DNA from: Methylococcales bacterium
GTDB lineage: Bacteria; Pseudomonadota; Gammaproteobacteria; Methylococcales; Methylomonadaceae
Direction of reading: 5' to 3'
Assembly (NCBI GenBank): GCA_026399075.1
Contig: JAPLRR010000104.1
Coordinates: 1-44,886, forward strand
DNA: 44,886 bases
Shown here: one piece after another, positions 1 to 11,600 of the stretch
Layout of the letters: each line of letters opens with the position of its first letter
Position numbering within the stretch: the first letter of the stretch is position 1
Program-made: the position numbers and the translations under genes
The notes under the pieces: model-generated
The model's database searches: none
Seen by the model: the letters and a program-made list of their open reading frames with translations, nothing else
Told to the model about the DNA's origin: nothing

Positions 1-117
1 GCGGCTTTGCTTAACCATCAACTGCTCCCTGTCAAACCTGGCCGACCGGAGGCGTGGCCTAGCTTACCGGGAATCAATCAGGCGGCTTGGGTTACTGCGG
101 TTGGGTGCGCGGAGTGA
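1..117 (+). CDS. Transposase, C-terminal fragment (cut by window edge)
   Basis: An open frame runs from base 1 to a TGA at 115-117 and encodes 38 residues that include LLPVKPGRPEAWPSLPG and end in AVGCAE. Its position directly inside the terminal inverted repeat, and the start of a transposase frame in the same orientation at the other end of the window, make it the C-terminus of a transposase. The start and catalytic residues are outside the window, so no family can be given. Confidence 0.55.
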   Translation, partial: AALLNHQLLPVKPGRPEAWPSLPGINQAAWVTAVGCAE

Positions 118-134
118 AAAAACCTACACGTGTA
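1..134 (+). mobile_element. Right-hand end of an insertion sequence (rest lies outside the window)
   Basis: This stretch holds the end of a transposase reading frame followed by a terminal sequence, AAAAACCTACACGTGTAAG at 118-136. The same 19 bp occur in reverse complement at 44758-44776, where a second transposase frame begins. The outermost part, TACACGTGTA, is itself a palindrome, so the exact edge (about 134-136) cannot be fixed. The IS family is not recognised. The element lies in the proline codons of a tonB-like gene that runs the other way. Confidence 0.7.
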
Positions 135-309
135 AGGGGGGCGGGGGTGGCGGCGGTTGTATCATAGTGATTTGTTGCACCACTTTTTTGGTCTGCGGCG
201 GTTTTTGAAATTTATCCTTCAAAACAAATACCGTCACCGCGATTAACACAGTCAACAACCCGCCGAGAATCATCGGCAAGTAACGCAGCCATTTTTTTTT
301 GCTGTCCAT
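124..309 (-). pseudogene. TonB-like protein, truncated by IS insertion
   Basis: The frame starts at ATG 309, 9 nt after exbD. It encodes a short cytoplasmic segment (MDSKKKWLRYLP), one transmembrane helix at about residues 12-30, and the start of a proline-rich periplasmic linker with seven consecutive prolines. This is the N-terminal layout of TonB, the energy transducer that couples the proton-motive force to outer-membrane receptors. The last three codons (LHV) and the TAG stop at 124-126 come from the IS terminus. The C-terminal domain that touches receptors is therefore missing here; it may survive on the far side of the IS. The ExbB-ExbD-TonB order supports the call. Confidence 0.75.
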
Positions 310-318
310 GATGCGCGA

Positions 319-723
319 TTACTTGACCAGTTTTTGCGTGACCAAACCCAGTTGGCTGATTTCTAAGCGCGTCACCACATCCAACACCTCTATCACTTTT
401 TCATATTGGATGGACGCATCGGCTTTTAGCACCACCGGCAAATCCGGCGTGGCGGCTTTGTATTGCGCCAAACGGGTTTCCAGTTCCTGGATGGTGACAG
501 GATAAGTGTCCAAATAAATGGTGCCGTCTGGGGTGATCGAAACTGCTTTGGTTTTGGGTTTTGATAAGGACGGCGAACTGCTGGCTTTAGGCAAATTGAC
601 GGTAATGCCTTGCACGGTCGCCGTGGTCATAATGATAAAAATCAGCAACAACACATAGGCCACGTCCAGCATGGGCGTGATGTTAATGTCGTCATAGACT
701 TTGTCTTCAGCTTCCACTTTCAT
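319..723 (-). CDS. exbD: ExbD/TolR family biopolymer transport protein
   Basis: A 134-residue protein with a short cytoplasmic N-terminus, a single transmembrane helix at about residues 18-38 (MLDVAYVLLLIFIIMTTATV) and a periplasmic domain ending in LVTQKLVK. The aspartate in NITPMLDVAYVLL is the conserved proton-path residue of ExbD/TolR. With ExbB it forms the inner-membrane motor that energises TonB. It starts 2 nt after the ExbB-fusion stop and is followed 9 nt later by the tonB-like gene, so the three are one transcription unit. This set sits behind a two-partner secretion pair instead of an obvious receptor gene, which suggests a specialised motor. Confidence 0.92.
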   Translation of the reverse strand: MKVEAEDKVYDDINITPMLDVAYVLLLIFIIMTTATVQGITVNLPKASSSPSLSKPKTKAVSITPDGTIYLDTYPVTIQELETRLAQYKAATPDLPVVLKADASIQYEKVIEVLDVVTRLEISQLGLVTQKLVK

Positions 724-725
724 GT

Positions 726-2528
726 TTATTCGCTCCGTTCGCTGATGCGGTAAGAAATCATCGCCAAAAATTCGTCGGTAAACACCTGCATATCAGCGGT
801 GATGCCTTTGATTTGGGTCAGCAAATAGTTGTAGGCAAACAAGGCCGGAATCGCCACCGCCAAACCCGCGACCGTCGCCGCCAAGGCACCGGAAATACCG
901 GGGGCTATGGAGTTAATGTTGACATCGCCAGTTGCGGCGATTACCGCGAAGGTAATCATTACCCCCATTACCGTTCCCAATAAGCCTAAAAACGGCCCGC
1001 CGGAAATGGCGATGGTTAGCAGCACCATATTTTTGTTAAGTTTTTGGCTTTCCCTGACCACCGCCGCATCCAAGCGGGCGCGGACTAGATTAAGGGCTTC
1101 TGCGGTCAGCGGCTTATTGCCTGTTAAGGCAAACAATTTTTTCAGCTCTTGGGCGCCAACGTGGTAAACGTGGTAAATCGGCGAGCTTTGGAAATGGTCA
1201 TGCTTGCCGACAATGGCAGACAAAAAGTCCGAATCGGCTAGCTCTTTTTCTTCTTCGGTTTCATCCTGGTCCAAAGCGACGGGGTTAGAGGCATCGATAG
1301 TGCGGTATTGCTCCAAAAAGGCTTTGTTGTCTTTATTGGCGCGTGAAATCGCCAAGCCTTTGGTAATCATCACCAAGGTGCTGATGACCAGCATCACGCC
1401 GCATAAGGCGATCACGACCCAACCGTCAACCGTCAGGCTTTGTAAAATAATGACGAAATAATTGGGGCCTTCACCTGAAGATTTGGATTCATCCTGACCA
1501 AAATTCAGCACGGTAAAATCGGGGCTTTGGCTGCGGAAAGACAGTTTTATCCAATCAGCACTGCGTGCTTTATTGGCGATTTGCACTTCGTCCAATAAGC
1601 CGACCAAGTTTGCGCCATCATCTGCACCCCCGATTACCAAAGCAGGATTGAACGCGGGCAAACTGATCGCCACCGAGCCAGCAGCTTGACCGTCAACAAA
1701 CACCTCTAGCTTGTCTTTGCTGGCCACCAAAGCCACATGTTGCCATTTGCCCAGTTGCAAGGTGGCGGCAGGGGTGGTCGCTGTATTAAAGCGGGCGCTG
1801 AGGTTTACGCCATTAATCGCCAAGCCTAGGCTGTTCGCGCCGTCTTTGGCTTGGAACACCACGGTGTTGGTTTGGGCGGCATCGATTTTTAGCCACGTGC
1901 TGAAAGTCCAGCCGTTATCTGGGTTTACTTGTAATGACGGCGAGGCATTGACGTTAATTGCGCCGCTGCCATCAAACTTTGCCGTCGCGCCTATCCAACC
2001 TGCTGGGTCGATTACGGCTTTTGACGCGCTAGCGTTATTGCCATAAGCGGTGGCATCAGCTGGTGTTGCTGCCGCTTCGGCAAAATGGAACACCAAGGCT
2101 TGGTTGACGTCGTAAATGCTTTTGGCTTCCGAGGCATCCTCGGCAGCGGCATTGCCGTAATACATCCAAAACGATTCAGTGCTGGCCGCGCCTTTAATCG
2201 TGGAGGCCTTGACCCATACCAATCCCATTTCCGCCACTGGGTCGATTTTTTCGACAAAGTATTTGACCGGGGTTTTGTCATCGACCATAAACCGCAGGTC
2301 TTTACCGTTTTCCGCCACTTCGGTGAAATAGCTGAAATTACCCGTATGCAAGCGCAATAACAACGGGAACTCGCTCAGCGTTTCTTGGGTGTCAGCCCCG
2401 GTAATGCTGGCATCGATGGTGATTTGTTTGCGTGATGACCATTCGTCATTCCACCACGCGTAAGCGGCTATCGGTATCAGCAACAACACCAAACCCCACT
2501 GTAAACGGTTATACCAAGATGTTTTCAT
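726..2528 (-). CDS. DUF2341-LamG-MotA/TolQ/ExbB fusion protein
   Basis: A 600-residue inner-membrane protein in three parts. Residues 1-25 are a signal or anchor helix. Residues about 26-150 match the DUF2341 pattern (WWNDEWSSRKQITID, then FWMYYGN). Residues about 170-345 form a LamG/concanavalin-like jelly roll (GWTFSTWLKID, LGKWQHVALVASKDKLEVFV) and would be periplasmic. A transmembrane helix lies at about 370-395. The C-terminal third (about 498-600) is the MotA/TolQ/ExbB proton channel, with ISGGPFLGLLGTVMGVM and GISGALAATVAGLAVAIPA. Canonical ExbB is under half this length. The periplasmic lectin-like head is the added part and could sense or bind a glycan or partner protein. It is followed directly by exbD and tonB. 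Confidence 0.88.
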   Translation of the reverse strand: MKTSWYNRLQWGLVLLLIPIAAYAWWNDEWSSRKQITIDASITGADTQETLSEFPLLLRLHTGNFSYFTEVAENGKDLRFMVDDKTPVKYFVEKIDPVAEMGLVWVKASTIKGAASTESFWMYYGNAAAEDASEAKSIYDVNQALVFHFAEAAATPADATAYGNNASASKAVIDPAGWIGATAKFDGSGAINVNASPSLQVNPDNGWTFSTWLKIDAAQTNTVVFQAKDGANSLGLAINGVNLSARFNTATTPAATLQLGKWQHVALVASKDKLEVFVDGQAAGSVAISLPAFNPALVIGGADDGANLVGLLDEVQIANKARSADWIKLSFRSQSPDFTVLNFGQDESKSSGEGPNYFVIILQSLTVDGWVVIALCGVMLVISTLVMITKGLAISRANKDNKAFLEQYRTIDASNPVALDQDETEEEKELADSDFLSAIVGKHDHFQSSPIYHVYHVGAQELKKLFALTGNKPLTAEALNLVRARLDAAVVRESQKLNKNMVLLTIAISGGPFLGLLGTVMGVMITFAVIAATGDVNINSIAPGISGALAATVAGLAVAIPALFAYNYLLTQIKGITADMQVFTDEFLAMISYRISERSE

Positions 2529-2585
2529 AGACTACGTTTCCCTAAATTAAATGAATGCTTTGTTGCCCTAGACCCCTCACCCCAG

Positions 2586-2667
2586 CCCTCTCCCTAAGGG
2601 AGAGGGAGTTGTGCATACGCCGATAGTTTGGTTGTAAATCTTTTAGCCCTCTCCCCGAGGGAGAGGG
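2586..2667. repeat. Pair of CCCTCTCCC/GGGAGAGGG stem-loops between tpsA and the exbB fusion
   Basis: Two near-identical perfect 9-bp stem-loops occur in the 167-nt gap: 2586-2594 with 2598-2606 (loop TAA) and 2647-2655 with 2659-2667 (loop CGA). A related GC-rich hairpin occurs at 44736-44756. There is no T-run, so they look more like REP-type palindromes than simple terminators. In mRNA they would sit at the 3' end of the giant tpsA message. Confidence 0.75.
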
Positions 2668-2695
2668 AGCTGTTAGCCACTGTGACTTACTCTGT

Positions 2696-5600
2696 TTATT
2701 TACCCGCAGCCTTATCCCCGCAACCCGCCTTGTTGTTGCGTACATCGGCGACACTACAGTCGCCATAAGACACGATGTCAGTGGTAATTGTGCTGGCGGC
2801 TGCCTTGGCCTTTTTATTGGCTTCAGCGTCATCATCATTGGCATCGCTGTTGGCTTCTGTGCTTTTATCCGTCGAGTCACTGGCTGTTTTTGCCGCGCTA
2901 CTGGCGGCACTGCTGGCACCGGAAGGGACAACGGGCGCGGGTGGCGCAGATGGCACACCCACCGTGCCGCCACTGGATTGGATGTTGGATGCACCGACCA
3001 CGGCGGTGGCGGCAATCACGATTTGGCCGCCACTAATTCCCGCTTCGCCCGCATCGACAATGCCTTTGGGGGCGGCGAGCGTCACTTGCCCGTTACCGAT
3101 GGCTTGGATACCACTGCCCGACACTATCGGCGGGAAAATGGTGACGATATTGCCTTTTTCATCAACAGAGGTGACTGGCGGCGGTGCGGCAATGGCGGAT
3201 TTGGCACCTTTACCCGCATCAATACTGCCTTTGGATGACCACACGGTAATATCGCCGCCGCCTAAGGTGAACACCCGCGATTGGTTGACGTTAAAGTCAC
3301 CTGCACTAACGGCGTTTAAAGAGCCTTGTTGTTGTACTACCATGCCCAATTCGTCAGCCGCCTTGCGGATACCACCCAATTGTCCCGCCAAGCCCACGTC
3401 GATTTTGCCGCCGGGTGCAGCTACATTAATGTCGCCGCCATCTAAGGTTTTAATTTGGCTAAACACAAAACTTAAATCGCCGCTGTATTTGTCACCCGGA
3501 AATAAGGCTTTAATCGCATCAAACCCTTGTTGGTAATAGCTGTTGCGTTGGGATTCGGGAACCCTAGCCGCTGCCGAAGCGGATTGCTTTATTTCGGCAA
3601 ACAATACTTGCAGTAACACATCAAGTTTTTGTTGCTGTTCCAGCTCGGTTAAAACGCCAAAACCTTGTAATAGGGCAGGGTACTTAGGGGTGTATTTACT
3701 GATAAACCCCGCATAATCGACTTTGTCGGACAAACCTGCCGCCATGCTGACCGATGCGCCTGTGCTTGCTAAAACGGGGTTGTAAATATTGCCAATGGTT
3801 TGGATACCCACCGCCGCGCCTAAGTTAATGTCACGGCCCGCCAAAACGTAGAGCTGACCCGCACCGCCCAATTGAATTTGGTTGTCATTCGCCAGCACCA
3901 CACCGTCAGAATTGATTTGCGTGTCAAAGAGAATGTCACGCCCTGCTTGGATACGGGTGATGTCATCCGCCAGTAAATTTTGCCCTGACACGCTTAAGTT
4001 GCGGATGTCCCGGCCAGCAACAAAATCAGCGGCGGTCGGGATATGGAAGGTCACTTGCGAGCCCGCATTAAAGGCGATGTCACCCTGCTTGCTGATGACT
4101 TGGCTTTTTAGGGTGCTGCCTTGATGCACAGGGACAGCCGCGTGGATGATATTGGCGGTGGGTGTGGAAGGATCCAGGCGTTCCCGAGTGCGGATCAAAC
4201 CATCATTGACGCTGCCTTCCAAACTCGCGGCAGGATTGTAGGCAGAGGGCAAAAAGCTAACATCGGCGTCCGATACATTGATATTGACGGTTTGGCCTGC
4301 CAAGGCTGAAGAACGGATATTATTGTTGGCGAGCAACTGTAATTGCCCCGCTTGGGCAGGGTATAAAGTCATGGAATTGTTAAGGCTAATGTCGCCAGAA
4401 AACGCCGTGGCTTTTACCGTGCCGGGATAGACTGAATATTCAAAGCTTTGGTCTACCGCATTTTGGAAGACGATGTTGCCTGCGGCTGAGGCAAAACCAA
4501 TCGCCGAGTCCGGGCTATAGGTAAAGAACCGGGATTCGCCGCCCACCACTTGTGCCTGTTTTTGCAAAGTCGGGTTGTAAGCGCCGCCGATAAAGGCTTC
4601 TTTACGCGCTTGTACGGAAACTTGGCTATCCCCTAATTCAAATACCGCGCCCAAACCTGTGGACGTTTGCTGGATGCCGCCGCCCGCAACAATGTTGGCG
4701 GTGCCTTTGCCAGTAAAAAATTCACCCCCGACAATGTCTTTGCCCGCACTGACCTGCATGGTGCCGCCGCCATTAATTGCAGGCGCATTGGCTAGCCATT
4801 GGTTGGCGGTGTCGCTGACCGTGCCTAAGGGTTTGCCGGTGGTTGGCATCATCACCGATAAATTGCTGATATTGCCGCCCGCGCTGACGCTGACATTGCC
4901 GCCACCTAAAGCGCCTACATTTTGGTTAAACGTGCGTATGCCTTTGGCGGTAGGGATGCTGCCTGTTTGGCTGCTACGATCGCCAGAAATATTGATGCCC
5001 CATAAGGTCGGGCGGTTGTTGTCGGTGAGTGTGCCGCTGCGCACCAACCAATCGCTGATTTTCTGCCCTGTGTTGATGCCGTCAATATTGCCGCCCGCCG
5101 TCAAGCTGATATTGCCGCCTTGTTTGGGGAATTCGGCTTTTTGGAACAAGCTGCCGATACGCGTTTCATCTAAATAGCCAAAGCGCAATAACTCGTCCAT
5201 CAACACCGGATCCATGCGGTTTAAATAATGCGCGTCGCTTTCACCTGCTTCCCTAGCAGGTACGCCCGGCACTAAGCCTTGCAACAATTGGCTGCGGGTA
5301 TATTTGCCTGTTGTACCCATGGTATAAACTGCTGCCGAAGCACTGGCGTTAGTGCTGTCTTTAACAAATTGCAGGTTTTTGCCAGCGTCAATAGCTATCG
5401 AACCTGTACCCGTCCTGACCACCAACGGGGTTTTTACCAAGCTGCTAGAGCTGGGGTTTAAGGGGTTTTTGGCTAAATAACTGTTGGCCAAATTGACATC
5501 CGCCCCGGCTTGCAGCTGATAGCTCCATGACCGCCCCGGCTGCAACATATCTTGATACAAACGGCTGCTTTGTCCCGGCAAGCTGTCGGTGGCAAAGGCA

Positions 5601-8600
5601 TCGGTGATGGACGCGTTGATGTTCAGGTTATTGCCCGCTGTTAAGGTCAGAAAGCCTGGCAAACCGTTATAACGCCAGTCGATAAAATCCCAAGCGTCCA
5701 CGAGTGTCAGATCGTTTTGACCGCGAATGTCCAGCCCGGGTAACAAATTGACCACTGCGCCCGAGTTATTGCTAAGGCTAGTTGCGTTGTTCATAAAACT
5801 GTCGGTGTCGCTTTTCCAGATGGCGATGTCCGATTTGCTGATTTGGCTATTGCCCAGATACACGCGGGTTGCCTCAAGATTCGTGCGTTGCGGGTCGGCA
5901 CCGACGATGCGGGTGTTGATGGCACTGACATTGACTAGATTGTCTGCACCCCGTCCAGTACGTAAATGCACCGATCCCCCAACTCCGTCTTTGCCGCCAG
6001 AGACATTAATCACGCCGCCTGCCGCCAAGTTTAACAAGCCGCTAGCCGCATCATCCTGATGCACGGTGTTGAGCGCCACGCTTCCACCTGTCGCGTTATC
6101 TGACGTGGCATGGGCATCTAGTTGGGCGCCAGCACCCAGGATTATGCCGTTACGCGCGTTCAGGCTAATGCTGCCACCATTGGCGGCACTGGCATCAATC
6201 ACGCCATTGACGGTGACGCTGCCCTGATCGGTGCTTAAGCCAAAGCTATGCGCGACCACTTTATCGCTAGCTGCGATCAGTGCATCACGGCTACGCAAGC
6301 GCAGATTAACCGCCTCACGGAAACCTGCTGTTTGCACTTGGCTGTTCAATGCTGAAAAATCCGATTCCAAACGGCTGACATCCATAGCTAAGCTAGCCGC
6401 ACGGACTGCGCCTGTAGCGGCATTGCCGCCCGCATTGACTGTACCCGACCAGTTGAACACACCTTTACTGGCGTTGACTGTTAAACTGCCCGCATCGCCT
6501 ACGGTCTTGTCCGCCAGTGTTGCGCCCGCCAGATTAAGCGTTGCGCCTGTCGCCAAATTGACATTGCCGGTTTGGCTAGCCAACACCACGCGCCCTGCTG
6601 CCGAGGCTTGGCTGACGCTAGCAAATTCCGTCACTTTGCCTGCCACATTAATCGTTGTCCCGGCGTTTAAATCAATATTGCCCAGCGTGGCGAGCAGATC
6701 CAATTGCCCCGAAGGCAAATCAAACCACGCGGTGCTGGTGATGCTGCTACCCGTAATCGACCAGCGTGCACCTAAGCCTCCCAAACCGATGCTGTTGTCG
6801 GTTTTGGCTGATTGCAAAGTCACTGCGCCTGTGGCTGCCAGTGCTGTCGTTGCGCCGTTGCCGCCGATAAATTGCCCGGCGTTTACCCCTAAATTACCGT
6901 TGACTTGCAGCAAACCCGCAGCGGTGTCGCTAGCTACGCCAGACACAGGGTCTATGGTTTGCCCCAAGCCTTTAATGCTGTCGGTGGCGTTAATTTGGGT
7001 TTTGCTAAATCCACTGATGGCTAGGTCACCACCACCCAATTCCAAACGTTTGCCCGCCGCCAAGGTCAAACTGCCGGTGCCGTTACCTGTGCGCTGGCTG
7101 CTTGCGCCGCTGTTACTTAAGGTAATCACTTCAGCGGCAATCGTCACTGCATCGCTAGCTTGGTTATAGCCGTTGATATGGGCGGCATCGATGGCCAACT
7201 GTTGGGTGTTGATGCCGACATTGCCATAAATGTCAAAATCCGAGGCACTGATCAGTTTTAATTCATCTAAAGTAAACGCGGTGTCTTTTAAGACTAGGCC
7301 GGGAGTATTGGCAGGCGCATCGCCCAAGCTGATACGGCTAGACTTTAAGGAGAGCGCGCCACCAGTCATGTCTATCGCCCCGTCAAACACCGTATTTTGC
7401 GTAGAATCCAAAGCCATGGAGCCTTGCGCTTTCAAGGTTGCGCCGCTTTCAACCAGCAATTCCCCGGTTTTGGCGGTGACGGTTTTGTCGCGGATAATAT
7501 CGGCTTGCCCTAAATCCGAGACCCTCAACAAAGCGCCGTCGCTATTGGTGTGGTTGCTGTTTTCCAGCAATAAATCGGTGCCAGCGCTAGTGTTTTTACC
7601 AGTGCTTTCCAGCACTGCGCCACTGCTGACTTTTATTTGGTCACGCGCCACCAGCAAAATTTCTTGCCCAGTCAATTGGCTATCACCCGCCAGAGTCAGG
7701 TTTTGCGTAGCAACCGTGACGCGTTGCCCTTTTTTGTCTTTGCTGCGTACACCACCCAACAGCAAGCTGGGTGCTTTCAGGGCATTCAGGTCGTCATCCC
7801 ACAGGCTAACTGTGCCAATTGGGCTTAAGGCCACATCGTCCTTGTTGCCGACGATGGCCAAGCGATTGGCGCTGATGTCAACCTGACCGCCCACGCCCCC
7901 CAATACCGGACTTGCCAGCAAAGTGGCCCCTAAGCTAAGGCTGTTATTGACGGCAATCGATAATGTCCCGGCATCTTTGGGGAGTTGCGGGCTGTTTGTG
8001 CCAGCGGTAGTGGCTTTGTCGGCAAAAAATGGGTTGGCTAAATAATCCTTAAACTCTGAACGGGTACGGGCCACCGCACCGGTTTCCACGGCAAAGCCTT
8101 GCCAACGGTCGGCTTGGGTATTGGCGGTGGTATTGCCATAGCGGCCTGCAACGATGGTTGCGCCTGCGAAATCTTGCGTGCTTTGCCCAGCAGTAAAATC
8201 CTTAGTCCCAGCTTGGGGGGTGATGAGATAAGCACCAGGCAACAAGGCATATTGGGCAGGCAATAAGGTGTACCAACCGGGCGTTAAACCTGATCCTGAA
8301 TCCAAATAGACGCTATCGCCCACGCTTAAGCCCGATGCGGAAAATAGTTGCGGATCGTAAGGGGTCAGGCTATTGCCGAGCGTCGGCAAAACGGCGTACT
8401 TTTGAGTAAAGCCCGTTGCATTGGTGTCCAACACATTCTGGGAGCCGCCAGGGCCGGGGATAAATTCGTAGGCATACAAATCACCGCCACCCGATAAGTC
8501 CACGCTGGCCCCTGGGCTTAAACTGATGTCCCGCCCTGAAAGTTGCAAACGCTTTTCTGGTGGGGTGTCGATTAACAAATTGATTGCGCCCGTGCTGTCA

Positions 8601-11600
8601 AACGGGAATAACCAATTGATGCCGCCAGACACTTGCCCAAAGGGGATGTTCAAACCGTTGCCGCTGACTGACGTCAAACTGCCGCTGGCCAATTCCAAGC
8701 TATTGCTGGCATTGAGGTTCAGTACACCAAATGGGGCTTTTAGCGTGCCCTGTTGGACAATAGTGGGGGCATTAACCGTCAAACTGCCGCCAGCAGAATA
8801 CACCGCCCCCGGCTTATTGCCACTGCTTAGGAAGGTTGCGGTTTGGTCGCCACCGCCTGTTAAGTTAATCGTATAATCGCTTAAGGTTGCGGGATATAGC
8901 TGGCTGGCTTTGATGGTCAGATTACCCGCCAAATTCAGTTCGCCCAGATAATCGCGGGTATCGCGCAAACCGCGTATGCCGATAGTGCGGACATCGCCTT
9001 GGCTATTTAAGTTGACGGTGTTAAAGCCGTTAAAACTCAGGCCGCCAATTAAATCGATGCCTTTGGCATTGACAGTCAGTTGGCCATCGCCAGCCACGGC
9101 ATCTGGTGCTAAACGGCTAGTGAACACCCCACCGCCCAATTCCGTGTCCAAACGGCTTTGGCTAGCGCCTAATAAGGCATAACTGGTGTTTAGGGCCACC
9201 TGTCCTTGGCTAGTTTTATAAACAGGCGCATCCAAACTGATTTGCCGGTTGGCATTCAATTGCACATTGCCGTCAAATATCAGGCTGCCTGTGTAGTCAT
9301 TACCTGCCGTAGCATCCAGCTTTAGCGACAAGACATCGGCTTTGGCATTGTTTAGCTGCTGGTCATTAAGCAAAACCCGACCATTGAACACTGCCGTATC
9401 GACGTCTGTGCCCTGCACCAAATCACTAGGGATGATTGCGGCGCTATCTGTCCTGACTTCAATGCTGCGGGGTTTTCTGACATTATCGTCATCAGGGAAC
9501 GTGCCACCTGCTATCGGAACTTCAGGCTTGTTACGCAGGCCCCCATTCAAGTCCACGGCTAGCGTACCACCTGCCGCACCGCTGCCACCTTGGGCTTTGA
9601 ATTGGCCATCCAGCAACATGCCTTCACCTGCTTTAAGGCCAAGCGTACCGCCTTCAGAACGGATTAGCCGCGACACTACTTGGGCTTTGCCACCGTTTGG
9701 CGCCGCTTCGATAAAATCTAAAGTAGTCGCTGTCCCAGAGACATCCAGTATTGAACTGGCATCACTGGCGATATAACCCCGGTTGGCCGTCAACTGGATA
9801 GTCCCGCCCGCCAATACATCACCTGTCTTTAAGCCATAGGCATTCAGTTCTGGTTTATAGGCCCCCGATGCGTTGATCCGGCTACCCGCACCTAACCATA
9901 TCCCTTGGCTGGCAAAAAATCCGCCGTCACCTTTCGTGGGTGTGGTGATGGTCAAGTTGACATTACCCGCCGGTGCGTACAAAGAGCCGTTCATAAAAAT
10001 GGAAGTGTCCGAACTAAGGGACAGATTCGCCTGCCTATCCGTGCTGATGCTGGCATTGGTGCCGATAGTCAGCGCCTGGTCGCGGCGTTGACCGGACAAT
10101 TGGGTTAAGGATAAGGACAAATCCGTTGCTTTGCGCACGGCATCCGGCAATTTGACAATAGAACTGATGGCGGCCATTTTCGTGCCGCTGGCTTGGGTGT
10201 AGGCGTTGCCATTTAAAAAACGGTTACGTTGGAATACCGCCACTTGGGTATTATCAGCAACATTAAGCCCATAATAATTCGCGTTGACCTGATAACTGGC
10301 AAAGCCACCTTGGTTGAAAAAATCTGACACCAACAACAATGGCACGGCTCCAGTATCTGGGGTAGGATTGCCGCCCCCAATGAATACTTCATTGGTGCTA
10401 AGGCTTAAGCTCCCGCCTTGGCTTAAACCATAAGCGGACAATTTGCCGTCCAACACCAAACTGGCGATTTTGCCACCCGCCTCATGGCTGGCAGCGGTTA
10501 AGGCTATTGCCCCGCCTTGACCGTCGGTTACCGTGCCATCCGTGTGATACCAAGCGCCACCATTAGCCGTAATTTGGCTACCTTGTTCCAATCGCAAATC
10601 CGCTTGTTCAGCAGTCAGGGTGACTTTCCCGCCCGTAATGGCAACTGTACCTAGCGCTTCATTTTGGCGGCTACTGAGCCAATCATTCACCCACAAACCA
10701 CTGACATCAATTAGCGCCTGGCTACCTAAGGTGATATGGCTAGGGATCAAACCGGAAGCCGCCAAATTGATGGGCTTGATGTTGACTTCACCCGACGGTG
10801 CAACAATAGAACCCAAGAGATCGACACCCACGGCGGACACATTCAGTTTGCCATTTTCCACCAAGCCTATACTGGCGTTTTGTTCCAGCACTATTGAGCC
10901 GTTGGTCTTGATTTCCACATTCTGTACGCCCGAGCGTTTCAACAGCCCCGCCTCCAAGGTCAGGGCCACTGGCTCTTTGCTGCCAGCCTTGCGGGCAATC
11001 GCTTGGTCTAACGCCAAGTCATCCCCTGTATGCCGCTTGGCAAAAACAATATCCTGTTTGCCAAACAAATTATTGTTGTTTAAGTCTATGCTTAAACTAC
11101 TGCCAGCGGCCTGTTGTTCGGGTGTGCGTTGCAAATCCCCGGCGATGGTTTTGGCATTGATGCTGCCATCCAATTGCGCTTCATAACTGCTGATTTTTAA
11201 GCTGCCGCCTGCCTTGCCTTCAACATAACCGGGCTCTTTATAGGCATAACCGTCATTGACCAGGGCCGTGTAATGGCGGTTAGGGTCTGCTTCAGTAATC
11301 GCAAATACTTGGCCATCAGCCACCAGATGCGTGGTTTTAATTGTATCGGCCTGATAGGCTATCGAACCGCCGGACACATCCAACACACTGCCTGACTTAG
11401 TGACCACCGAACCGCTGGAAGCCAAGCTGATATTGCCACCGGAGGTGCTGCGTTCATCAATATTCCGGCTAATCCTATCCACTGCGCCTTTAATATCAGC
11501 CACGGGAATTTTGGCATTGGCTAAATCGCCTGTGCTGGGGTCATAGCTTAAGTTAGCGTCGCGTAAATCCACCAACACCTTTTTGCCGAACAAAATGCCC

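Noticed and set aside
2542-3015. 157-codon minus-strand frame overlapping the tpsA end
   Set aside because: Low-complexity translation of the hairpin repeats and an alternative frame of tpsA; no start signal.
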